In this document: in pieces, positions 1 to 8,121 of the stretch
Layout: the number at the start of each line of letters is the position of its first letter
Position numbering within the stretch: position 1 is the stretch's first letter
Assembly (NCBI GenBank): GCA_051251595.1
Contig: JBPOFA010000007.1
Span: 124,001 to 188,000, forward strand
Reading direction: 5' to 3'
DNA from: NORP110 sp051251595
Lineage (GTDB): Bacteria; Pseudomonadota; Alphaproteobacteria; Rhodobacterales; Rhodobacteraceae
Length of the DNA: 64,000 bases
Position numbers and translations under genes: made by a program
Notes under the pieces: model-generated
Databases searched by the model: none
The model's input: only the letters and a program-made list of their open reading frames with translations
Told to the model about the DNA's origin: nothing

Positions 1-695
1 ACCATCAAGGCATTGTATTTCAGCGCCAGTTCAGCGGCGGACAGGGCCGTGGCCGCTTGTTTGCCAAAGAATTCCATCGGCACGCCCGTATTCGCGTGCT
101 GATCCGTGACAAACCCAACCATTCCGCCGGTCTTGATGAAACGCACCAGCTCTCCTAATCCGCGACGCCCTTTGGGAAACATCGGGCTGCCGATTTTGCG
201 GATCGCCTTGACGTAATGGCTGTTGAAATAGGGGTTGTGCATGCGGTTGTACAACCCGCCCACGCGATAACCGCGCCCGATAAGCGCTGCGCGGGCGACG
301 TCGTAATTCCCGAAATGCCCGGTCACCAATATAACCGCCTGATTTTCTGCATGCGCGCGCGCCAGCGTTTCACCACCCGGCCCGGTAAAGGGCAGGTCCT
401 TGACCCGGTCGATGAATTCCTGACCTGAATAAATCTCAATCAAAGTGCGCCCGATATTGTCTGGCACCCCCCGGATGATCTTTTTGCGTTGCTGAACGGT
501 CATCTCTGGAAAAATGAAATCGAGGTTCTTTTTCACGCGCCGGTTATAGCCGATCACAGGCGCCACAAGCCGAGACGTGACCCAGCCAAAAAACGGCACC
601 CGGTACCGATACGGCATCGCCAGGGCGACCCGCAAAATGCCACGGATCACCGCATCCGTCCAATAATCAGTGCGACTGCCCTGGGTGTCTTTCAT
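1..695 (-). CDS. Lysophospholipid/lipid A acyltransferase family protein, C-terminus cut by the window edge
   Basis: About 231 residues are visible from an ATG at 693-695 (complement); the C-terminus lies outside the window. The HX4D catalytic motif of the LpxL/HtrB acyltransferase family is seen as HFGNYD. It is followed by an acceptor-site stretch with YNRMHNPYFN and a later FVTDQH segment typical of the family. Known members transfer an acyl chain onto lipid A precursors or lysophospholipids at the inner membrane. Its start overlaps the stop of the downstream permease gene by four bases (ATGA), so the two are probably translationally coupled, with the permease read first. The exact acceptor (lipid A, ornithine lipid or lysophospholipid) cannot be decided from the sequence. 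Confidence 0.85.
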   Translation of the reverse strand, partial: MKDTQGSRTDYWTDAVIRGILRVALAMPYRYRVPFFGWVTSRLVAPVIGYNRRVKKNLDFIFPEMTVQQRKKIIRGVPDNIGRTLIEIYSGQEFIDRVKDLPFTGPGGETLARAHAENQAVILVTGHFGNYDVARAALIGRGYRVGGLYNRMHNPYFNSHYVKAIRKIGSPMFPKGRRGLGELVRFIKTGGMVGFVTDQHANTGVPMEFFGKQAATALSAAELALKYNALM

Positions 696-1582
696 TCGCT
701 GGTCCGTACGGTGCTTTGTGCTTTGTTTTCGCGATGCCACACATATAGTCCCGAGATTACGATAACAAGCGCACCAAGGATGGTGATGAGATCTGGCCAT
801 TCACCAAAGAAGACATACCCAAAGCTCACGGCCGGGATCATGCCTGCGTAAGAAAACGGGGCGATTGCGCCGGCTTCGGCCACTGTAAAGGCACGGATCA
901 GAAAATACTGCCCAACACCGCCCAAAATCCCCATGGTGATCATCAATCCGCCATCCAGACTGGTCGGGGCAATCCACACTGGCGGCACCAATATGGTGGC
1001 CGCGATCGTGCCGATCAGGCTGGTGTAGAGCAGGCTGGTCAGAATGTGCTCATCCCTCCCTAAGAACCGCGTCGTGATCACATAGGCCGCGTAACTGCAG
1101 GCCCCCATCAACGGCAAAATCGAATAGGCCGAAAACATGCTGCTGCCCGGGCGGATGATGATAAAGGCCCCGATCAATCCAACGATAACGCCAAACCAGC
1201 GCCGGGGACCGACCGGTTCTTTCAATACGAAAAACGCCAGCATGGTGACGATCAGCGGGTTTATGTCAAAAATAGCGACCGTATCCGCCAGCCGCATGCG
1301 CGAGATGCTGGTGAAAAACGCATAAGTCGCGCCAAACAAAAAGGCAGAGCGGATCAACTGCAGTCCCAAATGACGGGTCACCAGCAATTCGCGCAAACGC
1401 GGGGCAAGCGCCAGGGCAACGACCACGGTGCTACACGCATACCGGGCCCAGACCACCTGCATCGGGTTGTAGCTGCCCGTCAGATGCTTGGCCACGGCAT
1501 CCATCATCGCCAGGATCAGCATCGCCAGAAGCATCAGCAAAATACCCTGGCGCGTGTCACCTAAAGATTGAAACCACTTCAT
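692..1582 (-). CDS. EamA/DMT-family transporter
   Basis: This 296-residue, highly hydrophobic protein has about ten predicted membrane segments arranged as two EamA repeats (roughly residues 13-145 and 155-285), the usual DMT-superfamily plan. Repeat signatures include a DAVAKHLTG stretch early on and FLVLKEP-like and FFGEWPD segments at the ends of the repeats. It should be an inner-membrane exporter or exchanger of small metabolites; the substrate cannot be told. It overlaps the acyltransferase gene by four bases and was probably transcribed with it. No strong ribosome site is seen before the ATG. Confidence 0.85.
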   Translation of the reverse strand: MKWFQSLGDTRQGILLMLLAMLILAMMDAVAKHLTGSYNPMQVVWARYACSTVVVALALAPRLRELLVTRHLGLQLIRSAFLFGATYAFFTSISRMRLADTVAIFDINPLIVTMLAFFVLKEPVGPRRWFGVIVGLIGAFIIIRPGSSMFSAYSILPLMGACSYAAYVITTRFLGRDEHILTSLLYTSLIGTIAATILVPPVWIAPTSLDGGLMITMGILGGVGQYFLIRAFTVAEAGAIAPFSYAGMIPAVSFGYVFFGEWPDLITILGALVIVISGLYVWHRENKAQSTVRTSE

Positions 1583-1742
1583 TGCGGCACAGGGCAGGCC
1601 ATAACAGCCCGATCCCCTGAAATTGGGGCGGTCTGGCGGTGTCTTTGGGGGGCAGGCGGATTCATAATAAAGCGACTAATGTGCATGAACGCGCGATTTG
1701 CAACCCCGCGAGCGACATGCAGACGCGTTTTTCGGATCCGGC

Positions 1743-2798
1743 TTAGTCATCTTCGGCGACAAGAAAGATGTCGCCCGCCGCTTCAAGGTCGCGGATTGTC
1801 CCAACAACCGCGGACATTGCGGCCTCACGATCTTGCTCCTTGACCTTGCCCAAGCCGTCGATGTCTTCGCGCAATTGGTCGGCCATCCTTTGTGACATGT
1901 TGGACAAGATGAATTCGGTTGATTTCGCATCGTCGCCCGTTGCCGCCGCCAGCGCCGTTGCCAAGGTCGTTGCGTCCACATCGCGAATGATCTTGGGCAC
2001 GTCGCGCGGATCGATACGTTCTGGGATATTTGCAAAGGTAAAGATCGCCCGCCGAACCTGCGCGGCAAAGCTGGAATCTTCTTGTTCCAACCCGTCCAAA
2101 ACATCGTCCCGCGTGTTGGACGGCGAATAGTTCAGGATCGCGCCAACCCGTTCGACCGGCCCATCCTCAAAGGCGCTGATCGGTTGCGCATCCAATTGTG
2201 CCGCGATGGTATGGCCGATCTTTGACACCATTTCCGGGGAAATTGCGTCTGTCAGGGACATAGCATAGGCAATGCGGCGCGCGCGTTCGCCGGGCAGATG
2301 GCCCAAAAGCTCTGCCGCTTTTGAAACTTTCAGTTTGGACAAGATCACCGCAGCAATTTCGGTGCTTTCCGCCTGCAGAATAGGGATCAGCGCCTCTGCC
2401 TCAAACCCGCCAATGCGTTTCCACGGATCCCCGTGGCGTGACAACCCGGCCTGTCGGCGCAACCGTGACGCGGTGGTGCCGCTGATCCGCCCATCCAGCA
2501 GGTTCAACGTCCCCTCTAACGCGCCGGGAAAGTTCAATCCCCCCGCCTCAAGAACCGTTGCGAATTCTTCGACCACCGATTGCAGGGTCGCGTGATCGAT
2601 ATGGCGCAGACGGGCCATTTGCAGGATCAGTTCGCTTTGCGCGTCTTCGGACAGATCCGCCAAGGATAGCCGAGACCCGCCAGACAGCAAAAGCCGCACA
2701 ATGATCGCCGCTTTCATACGGCCATTCAGTGACTTATTTTCCGACGCTAAAGTCGGCGTGGTGACGTTTTCGTCTGTAACAGCAGCGTTCTGCAACAC
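1743..2798 (-). CDS. fliG: FliG-like flagellar motor switch protein (divergent)
   Basis: The protein aligns by eye with FliG across the middle and C-terminal domains. A segment with EIAAVILSKL then GHLP resembles the middle-domain EHPQ region. The C-terminal part has IPKIIRDVD-like, ILSNMSQRMA and LREDIDGLG stretches that match the FliG torque domain. FliG sits in the cytoplasmic C-ring, binds FliF and FliM and takes torque from the stator. I chose GTG at 2798, about 350 codons, because AGGGG lies 3-5 bases upstream; an ATG at 2825 would add nine residues and has no clear ribosome site. In the torque helix the Lys of the usual ALKGA motif is Ala (ALAAA), so some charged stator contacts seem lost. 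No other flagellar gene is nearby. Confidence 0.8.
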   Translation of the reverse strand: MLQNAAVTDENVTTPTLASENKSLNGRMKAAIIVRLLLSGGSRLSLADLSEDAQSELILQMARLRHIDHATLQSVVEEFATVLEAGGLNFPGALEGTLNLLDGRISGTTASRLRRQAGLSRHGDPWKRIGGFEAEALIPILQAESTEIAAVILSKLKVSKAAELLGHLPGERARRIAYAMSLTDAISPEMVSKIGHTIAAQLDAQPISAFEDGPVERVGAILNYSPSNTRDDVLDGLEQEDSSFAAQVRRAIFTFANIPERIDPRDVPKIIRDVDATTLATALAAATGDDAKSTEFILSNMSQRMADQLREDIDGLGKVKEQDREAAMSAVVGTIRDLEAAGDIFLVAEDD

Positions 2799-2867
2799 AT
2801 TCCCCTGTCGATTAAGGCAGGGCAATGTGTTGCACAGAAGCGGTTAACGCCTCGCTACCAAATCAAC

Positions 2868-4175
2868 TTATTCGGCGCCAAAAACGCGGGCAAAGATCGT
2901 GTCCACATGTTTTGTGTGATAGCCAAGGTCGAATTTTTCTTCGATTTCTTCGTTGCTCAACACGGCGGTCACTTCTGGATCGCCTTTCAGCTCTTCCATA
3001 AAGTCCTTGTTTTCTTCCCAGACTTTCATCGCATTGCGTTGCACCAGACGATAGCTGTCTTCCCGGGAAACGCCTTTTTGCGTCAGGGCCAGCAACACAC
3101 GTTGTGAATGAACAAGGCCGCGGAACTTGTTGAGATTGTTCATCATATTGTCAGGATAGACCAACAGTTTGTCGATAACGCCGGTCAAACGGAACAGGGC
3201 GAAATCAAGCGTCACAGTGGTGTCGGGACCGATATTGCGCTCGACTGAAGAATGCGAAATGTCGCGCTCATGCCAAAGCGCCACGTTTTCCATCGCCGGA
3301 ACCACGGCCATGCGCACCAAACGGGCAAGACCTGTCAGGTTTTCGGTTAAAACCGGGTTGCGTTTATGGGGCATCGCGGAAGAGCCCTTTTGCCCGGGGC
3401 TAAAGAACTCTTCGACTTCCAGAACTTCGGTGCGCTGCAAATGGCGGATTTCTGTGGCGATCCGCTCAACCGACGATCCAACCACGCCAAGTGTCGCAAA
3501 AAACGCCGCGTGACGGTCCCGTGGTATAACCTGTGTGGACACGGGCTCTGGCTCTAGCCCCATTTCGCGGCAGACATGTTCTTCGACGGAAGGATCAATA
3601 TTGGCAAATGTGCCAACAGCGCCAGAAATAGCGCCAGTTGCGATTTCGGCACGCGCCACCTGCAAACGCGTCCGGTTGCGATCCATTTCCGCATAGGCCT
3701 GCGCCATTTTCAGACCAAATGTGACAGGCTCTGCGTGGATGCCGTGGCTGCGGCCGATGCACACCGTGTCTTTATGCTCATAGGCGCGGCGTTTGATCGC
3801 GGCCAGCAGCTTGTCCATGTCTTCCAGCAAAATATCAGCAGCGCGCACCAGTTGAACGTTGAAACATGTGTCCAGAACGTCAGAACTGGTCATGCCCTGG
3901 TGCACAAAACGCGCTTCGTCATTGCCGATGATTTCCGCCAGATGCGTCAGAAACGCGATCACGTCGTGCTTTGTGACGGCTTCTATTTCATCAATGCGGG
4001 CGACATCAAATTCGACATCCCACGCTTTGCGCACGGCATCAGCGTTTTCCTGAGGAATGACGCCGTTCTTGGCCATGGCGTCGCAGGCAAAAGCCTCAAT
4101 CTCGTACCAGATGCGGAATTTTGTCTCTGGGGACCAAATCTTAACCATTTCGGGGCGGGAATAACGCGGGATCAT
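2868..4175 (-). CDS. purB: Adenylosuccinate lyase
   Basis: A 435-residue PurB, acting twice in purine synthesis: SAICAR to AICAR plus fumarate, and adenylosuccinate to AMP plus fumarate. The fumarase/aspartase superfamily signature GSSAMPHKRNP is intact. TSSDVLDTC and GRSHGIHAEP supply further active-site residues, including the catalytic His. I start at the Met of MIPRYSRPEMV, the usual N-terminus of this family; an upstream in-frame ATG at 4214 would add thirteen unconserved residues. It is transcribed away from bioY, leaving a divergent promoter region of about 160 bases. Confidence 0.96.
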   Translation of the reverse strand: MIPRYSRPEMVKIWSPETKFRIWYEIEAFACDAMAKNGVIPQENADAVRKAWDVEFDVARIDEIEAVTKHDVIAFLTHLAEIIGNDEARFVHQGMTSSDVLDTCFNVQLVRAADILLEDMDKLLAAIKRRAYEHKDTVCIGRSHGIHAEPVTFGLKMAQAYAEMDRNRTRLQVARAEIATGAISGAVGTFANIDPSVEEHVCREMGLEPEPVSTQVIPRDRHAAFFATLGVVGSSVERIATEIRHLQRTEVLEVEEFFSPGQKGSSAMPHKRNPVLTENLTGLARLVRMAVVPAMENVALWHERDISHSSVERNIGPDTTVTLDFALFRLTGVIDKLLVYPDNMMNNLNKFRGLVHSQRVLLALTQKGVSREDSYRLVQRNAMKVWEENKDFMEELKGDPEVTAVLSNEEIEEKFDLGYHTKHVDTIFARVFGAE

Positions 4176-4282
4176 CTGTTGCCTTTTGTTTTGGGAAAAC
4201 TTGGGCAAGGTCATAAACTGCAGGGCGAGGGGTCACAAGGCGGGGAAGGGCAATCCTTGCTTTTAAAGCTGTTTTATTGGTC

Positions 4283-4308
4283 TTGCACCGCCCTGCGCAC
4301 TGGTGCAA
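4283..4308. promoter_or_regulatory. Inverted repeat before bioY
   Basis: Perfect 7-base arms TTGCACC (4283-4289) and GGTGCAA (4302-4308) are separated by 12 bases. The repeat ends 30 bases before the bioY ATG. It could be a repressor operator in the purB-bioY divergent region or a 5' UTR hairpin. It does not match the BioR palindrome (TTATnnATAA type) known for alphaproteobacterial biotin genes. Confidence 0.45.
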
Positions 4309-4337
4309 AACCAAATAAACCCTAAAGGAGTGCAGAT

Positions 4338-4979
4338 ATGGCAGCCACGATGACAGACAAAGTGCTAGTCGAAATGTTCGGACCAAGCGAAGGGACAGCC
4401 CTGAGAATCAAACAAGCGGTTCTGGTTGTTCTTGGAATTGCCGTTTTGGCGATTTCCGCAAAGATCAAAGTGATGGTTCCGCCATCCCCCGTTCCAATCG
4501 GCATGGGAACATTCGCGGTTTTGACCATCGGCGCCGGCTATGGCCCGCGTTTGGGCCTGACAACGATGTTTGGCTATCTGTTGATCGGCGCGCTTGGCTT
4601 TGACGTGTTCACAAGCTCTACCGCTGAATTCCACGGTCTGAACTATATGATGGGCAGCACCGGTGGTTTCCTGGTTGGTTTCGTCGTTGCGACGCTGGTG
4701 CTTGGGTATTTCGCCCGCATCGGTTGGGACCGCTCTGTTGTGAAAATGGCTGTGGCGATGCTGATCGGCAGTGTTGCCTTGTACATTCCAGGCCTTGCTT
4801 GGTTGGCGCAGTGGATCGTTTCGACTGGCAAACTGGACGTCGCCACATATGGCTCATTGTTCAACCAAACGATGGCATGGGGCCTGACGCCTTATGTGAC
4901 AGGTGACGTGATGAAGCTGGCTTTGGCCGCATTGTTGTTGCCTGCGATCTGGAAAATGGTCGGATCAGCACGCGGTTAA
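4338..4979 (+). CDS. bioY: Biotin transporter BioY
   Basis: This 213-residue integral membrane protein has about six hydrophobic segments. The BioY-family pattern is seen in MVPPSPVPIGMGTFAVL, GPRLGLTTMFGYLLIGALG and the glycine-rich GSTGGFLVGF motif. BioY is the substrate-binding S component of energy-coupling factor biotin importers and in many proteobacteria works alone; no bioM or bioN genes are adjacent. A good ribosome site, AAAGGAG, lies about eight bases before the ATG. The N-terminus, about 25 residues before the first membrane segment, is slightly longer than in many homologues. A strong terminator follows. Confidence 0.93.
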   Translation: MAATMTDKVLVEMFGPSEGTALRIKQAVLVVLGIAVLAISAKIKVMVPPSPVPIGMGTFAVLTIGAGYGPRLGLTTMFGYLLIGALGFDVFTSSTAEFHGLNYMMGSTGGFLVGFVVATLVLGYFARIGWDRSVVKMAVAMLIGSVALYIPGLAWLAQWIVSTGKLDVATYGSLFNQTMAWGLTPYVTGDVMKLALAALLLPAIWKMVGSARG

Positions 4980-5003
4980 ATCCGGGGCGAAAAGAATTAA
5001 GGG

Positions 5004-5034
5004 GGGCGGGCCAATTTGGTGCCGCCCTTTTTTG
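5004..5034 (+). terminator. Rho-independent terminator of bioY
   Basis: GGGCGG (5004-5009) pairs with CCGCCC (5022-5027). CCAA/TTGG pairs inside the loop, and a run of six T follows directly. It lies 24 bases after the bioY stop. Confidence 0.85.
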
Positions 5035-5105
5035 TGAGTAACCCGAAATAACGCGCATCTGCGCTATTGGGGGTTTGCAGAAATCGATATCGGGCAGGAA
5101 ATACA

Positions 5106-5981
5106 GTGCGTCGTTTGGTCGAAATTATCTTCTTTGCAACCATCGGGTTGATCGTGCTGAGTTTTGCCGGGGCATGGCACGGTATCGGGGATTCTCTTGC
5201 GGTGTTTCGGTTCTGGTTGGCGTTGCTGTTGGTGGCAACAGCGGTCTTGCTGCTGATTGGGCGGCGCGGGGCCTTTGCCGCGATCATCGCGGTTTGCGTG
5301 GCTGCAACGGTGCCGCTGGCCTCTGTGCATCTCACGCCCGCGCCAGCGGGGCCGTTGAAATACGCACTTTACCAAAAGAACCTGTTGTATTCGAACAAAG
5401 AAATGACGGCCCTCAACGCCGATATTCTGTCGTCAAACCCGGATTTCGTCACCCTTGAAGAGGTCTTTCACAAGCTAAAGCCAGCCTACCGTGCCTTGGC
5501 GGAACATTTCCCATCCTCGGTGATTTGCGACTTTACCGGCACGGGGCAGGTCGCGGTTTTGTCGCGTTGGCCGATGGTCGAAGGGTCAGAGACCTGCATC
5601 CCCGGCAGCGGCGTCGCAGCACTGCAGGTGCGCACACCAGACGGCCCGGTTTGGGCTGTTGCCATCCACCTGCATTGGCCATACCCGATGGAGCAACGGG
5701 AACAGGTGGAACAGATCTTGCCGATCCTTGAGACGTTGCAAGGCCCCAAGGTTGTGGCCGGGGATTTCAACATGGTGCCGTGGTCTCATTCGATGCGGGC
5801 CATCAGCCGCGCCGCGCAGGCAAAGCGCCTTGGCCCAACCCTCCGGACCCTTATTCATCCCACCCAGCTTCTTCGTCTGCCGATTGATCATGTATTGGTC
5901 ACGGGCGGACAAGGACGTGTGCAAACACGGCCCTTGCTGGGGTCGGATCATCTTGGGGTGTATGCCCAATTCAATTTTTGA
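5106..5981 (+). CDS. Membrane-anchored endonuclease/exonuclease/phosphatase-family protein
   Basis: The protein has about 291 residues. Three hydrophobic segments fill the first 80 residues, followed by an endonuclease/exonuclease/phosphatase (EEP) domain. Metal and catalytic motifs are seen: an early TLEEV glutamate, AIHLHWP, the GDFNMVPWS motif, IDHVLV and the terminal GSDHLG His-Asp pair. The EEP domain probably faces the periplasm; family members hydrolyse phosphodiesters of nucleic acids, lipids or nucleotides, and the substrate here is unknown. I start at GTG 5106, preceded by CAGGAA, rather than TTG at 5067. The next gene starts 22 bases after the stop. Confidence 0.8.
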   Translation: MRRLVEIIFFATIGLIVLSFAGAWHGIGDSLAVFRFWLALLLVATAVLLLIGRRGAFAAIIAVCVAATVPLASVHLTPAPAGPLKYALYQKNLLYSNKEMTALNADILSSNPDFVTLEEVFHKLKPAYRALAEHFPSSVICDFTGTGQVAVLSRWPMVEGSETCIPGSGVAALQVRTPDGPVWAVAIHLHWPYPMEQREQVEQILPILETLQGPKVVAGDFNMVPWSHSMRAISRAAQAKRLGPTLRTLIHPTQLLRLPIDHVLVTGGQGRVQTRPLLGSDHLGVYAQFNF

Positions 5982-6003
5982 ATGGGGCCTGGGCGCAACG
6001 CTG

Positions 6004-6810
6004 ATGAACCCGATCTTGCACCATACCTTTCCTGCGGCGCTGATCCCGCGCAGTCATCCGGCCAAGCTTCCAGGTGTTCAGCCGCTTGATCTGCGGGATT
6101 GGCTGATCCGGGATGAGGTGTTCACCCAACAAATGCAGGAACGAACTCGGTTGTGGACGGCCCATAGGGCAGAGGTGTTCCAACAGGATCCTGCCGCCCT
6201 TGCGCCTGCCTGCGAGCTTTTGGATTTGATCCTGCAACAGCTGTCTAAGGATGCTCAATACAATGTCAGCGCAGATCAGATCACGCGACCTGATGGCGTC
6301 ATTGTTCCAATCAACATGGCGAGGCCCTTGGAAACGGCGGGTCAGCTGGTTCAGGAAGATTTGTGCATTTTGGAAAAGCGCGGGGCGGAACATGTTCTGA
6401 CCGCCGCTTTCCTGTGTTTTCCGGCAAGCTGGCGGCTAGAGGAAAAGTTCCAGCGACCACTTAGCGCCATCCACAGCCCGGTCGCGCCCTATGATGCGGA
6501 TATGGGAAACCGGGTGCAGCGCTTGTTTGACCTGATGCGCGCAGAACAACCTTTGTGGCGGTCCAATTTGTTGTTTTACAAAGACCCAAGCCTGTTCGCC
6601 CCAAGGTCAGAGACCAGCCCAAGGCCAACTGTCACAGGGGAAAACATCTACGTCCGTGCGGAACGTCAGTCTTTGGTAAAATTGCCAAAGACGCAGGCCG
6701 TGGTCTTTTCGATCCACACCTATCTGGCCCGTTTCGCCGATTTACCGGAAAAAGACCGCGAGGCGCTTAATCCTGCAATACGGTCTGAACCACAGGTTCG
6801 GGATCAATAA
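6004..6810 (+). CDS. DUF3445 haem-dependent oxidative N-demethylase-like protein
   Basis: A 268-residue protein of the DUF3445 family, which includes the haem subunit of dimethylamine monooxygenase and related oxidative N-demethylases. Family-like stretches are RDWLIRDEVFTQQMQERTRL near the N-terminus, LVQEDLCILEK in the middle, FPASWRLEEKF, and VRAERQSLVKLPKTQAVVFSIHTYL near the end. I infer a haem protein acting on a methylated amine. No redox-partner genes lie beside it. The chosen start fits the family N-terminus; an upstream ATG at 5962 overlapping the previous gene is possible. Its 3' end overlaps the opposite-strand membrane-protein gene by 44 bases. Confidence 0.75.
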   Translation: MNPILHHTFPAALIPRSHPAKLPGVQPLDLRDWLIRDEVFTQQMQERTRLWTAHRAEVFQQDPAALAPACELLDLILQQLSKDAQYNVSADQITRPDGVIVPINMARPLETAGQLVQEDLCILEKRGAEHVLTAAFLCFPASWRLEEKFQRPLSAIHSPVAPYDADMGNRVQRLFDLMRAEQPLWRSNLLFYKDPSLFAPRSETSPRPTVTGENIYVRAERQSLVKLPKTQAVVFSIHTYLARFADLPEKDREALNPAIRSEPQVRDQ

Positions 6811-7915
6811 ACACGGCCGTTTCCTGCCCGACATAGTTCAGGAACGAATAGGCGCCGACGATCAGCGCCAAGGCAACAGAGGCCGTTGCAATCACACTGG
6901 TGCGCCAGGCGTTGACGCCAAATAAAGCGTTCGTCACCAACAGCAACACACCGATCGGTGGCACAATCACCAGCATCATATAGCTGACGGCCAAACTGCG
7001 GGTGCGTTCTGCGGGGTCGATCTCTTCGATCTCTGGCTCTGCCACATAGGGTGCTACGGGTTCAACGGCGACTTCGTTGCTGCGTTTTGCCACGGCACTG
7101 GGACGCATGCTTACAAACCCATGTTCCGGACGCTCAACTGCGGTCAGCTCAAAAAGCCCCTCTGGCGTGTCCTCGGCCGCCTCGATATGGGCGACGCGGA
7201 CAACATGATCTGTGCCCAACCCAAAACTGTCCCCATCCGGGATCGGCCCGCCATTGTCCACCGCATGGCGCAAGAAGGACAGGGCAGAGGCGTGCATTTC
7301 CTCTGGCGGCCAGTCGGTTGATTTGAAATGGATCGGACGGCCGATGAATTCTGTCGCCTCATCCAGCAGCAAACTGTGCCGGGACCTGTCCAGATCATCC
7401 GCGCTGTCCTTGTTGATCTGCGCATGGGCGAACAGGGCCCAAGGCGTGTCGTCACGGGCAAGTTCCAGATACTGACTGCCCACCAACAATTGGTTTGACT
7501 GACGCCAATGTAGGGCGGCAGGCAAATGCCATTCCGTCAAAAGGGTTGTGGCGGCATGTGCAACGCGCAACATCGTCAACCTGTCGGGCTGATCCGGCCC
7601 CTCAATCGCGCTAAGACGCATCAGGATATAGCGATTGTGCCGGAACAACGTGTCCGCCAAAACGCCGCGATGCGCTTGGGATAAAGGCGATGTAATCGCG
7701 CCGCGAAAGGAATCGGCGGGCAGGGCGTCTGCGACAGCAATGACCTCTAGTTCCATACCAGAGTTTGCAAAACGCGCACTGATCCCGGGCTCATCGCCGG
7801 TTTTTTCGAACTCTTGGTTCAGAAAGGCCAGTCTTTGGTTCAGGGTCTCACCGAACTGTTCCAGGGCCAGTTTCGGCTTGCTGACAAACAATAGTGCGCA
7901 TTCGACGGGGTGCAT
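6767..7915 (-). CDS. Unrecognised protein with two C-terminal membrane segments
   Basis: I do not recognise this family with confidence. The 382-residue protein has a long soluble N-terminal part (about residues 1-285) beginning HPVECALLFVSKPKL and containing a histidine-rich TEWHLPAALHWRQSNQLL stretch. An acidic linker follows (EPEIEEIDPAERT), then two hydrophobic helices at about residues 305-360. It is probably anchored in the inner membrane by its C-terminus. The ATG at 7915 is preceded by GAGG at good spacing; GTG codons just upstream are alternatives. The 3' end overlaps the convergent DUF3445 gene by 44 bases. Confidence 0.7.
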   Translation of the reverse strand: MHPVECALLFVSKPKLALEQFGETLNQRLAFLNQEFEKTGDEPGISARFANSGMELEVIAVADALPADSFRGAITSPLSQAHRGVLADTLFRHNRYILMRLSAIEGPDQPDRLTMLRVAHAATTLLTEWHLPAALHWRQSNQLLVGSQYLELARDDTPWALFAHAQINKDSADDLDRSRHSLLLDEATEFIGRPIHFKSTDWPPEEMHASALSFLRHAVDNGGPIPDGDSFGLGTDHVVRVAHIEAAEDTPEGLFELTAVERPEHGFVSMRPSAVAKRSNEVAVEPVAPYVAEPEIEEIDPAERTRSLAVSYMMLVIVPPIGVLLLVTNALFGVNAWRTSVIATASVALALIVGAYSFLNYVGQETAVFIDPEPVVQTVLQD

Positions 7916-8075
7916 CACGATCCTCACGGGTAATCATCTGATGCAAGAATGGCAGAGCAATTGGGCGAGATTTCGTCGAAATAAAGCAGGAAAAAGGCAC
8001 ATTGGCCTGCTGGCCATAGATCACGTGTTGATGGCTGAGCCCGAAGACCCCGAAACTCTGACCGGTCGGCACAAA

Positions 8076-8103
8076 AAAAGGGGCGCCTAAAAGCGCCCCT
8101 TTT
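8076..8103 (-). terminator. Rho-independent terminator after glnA
   Basis: Perfect 11-base arms AAAAGGGGCGC and GCGCCCCTTTT surround a 6-base loop. Read on the minus strand, the stem ends in a T run. It lies 19 bases past the glnA stop and could also stop plus-strand transcription. Confidence 0.85.
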
Positions 8104-8121
8104 GTGGAATGTCTGACTGCC

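Noticed and set aside
3576..4325. Frame opposite the purB start
   Set aside because: Shadow of purB reading into the bioY promoter; no domain.
4176..4337. BioR box or biotin riboswitch before bioY
   Set aside because: No TTATnnATAA-type palindrome; only an unrelated dyad found.
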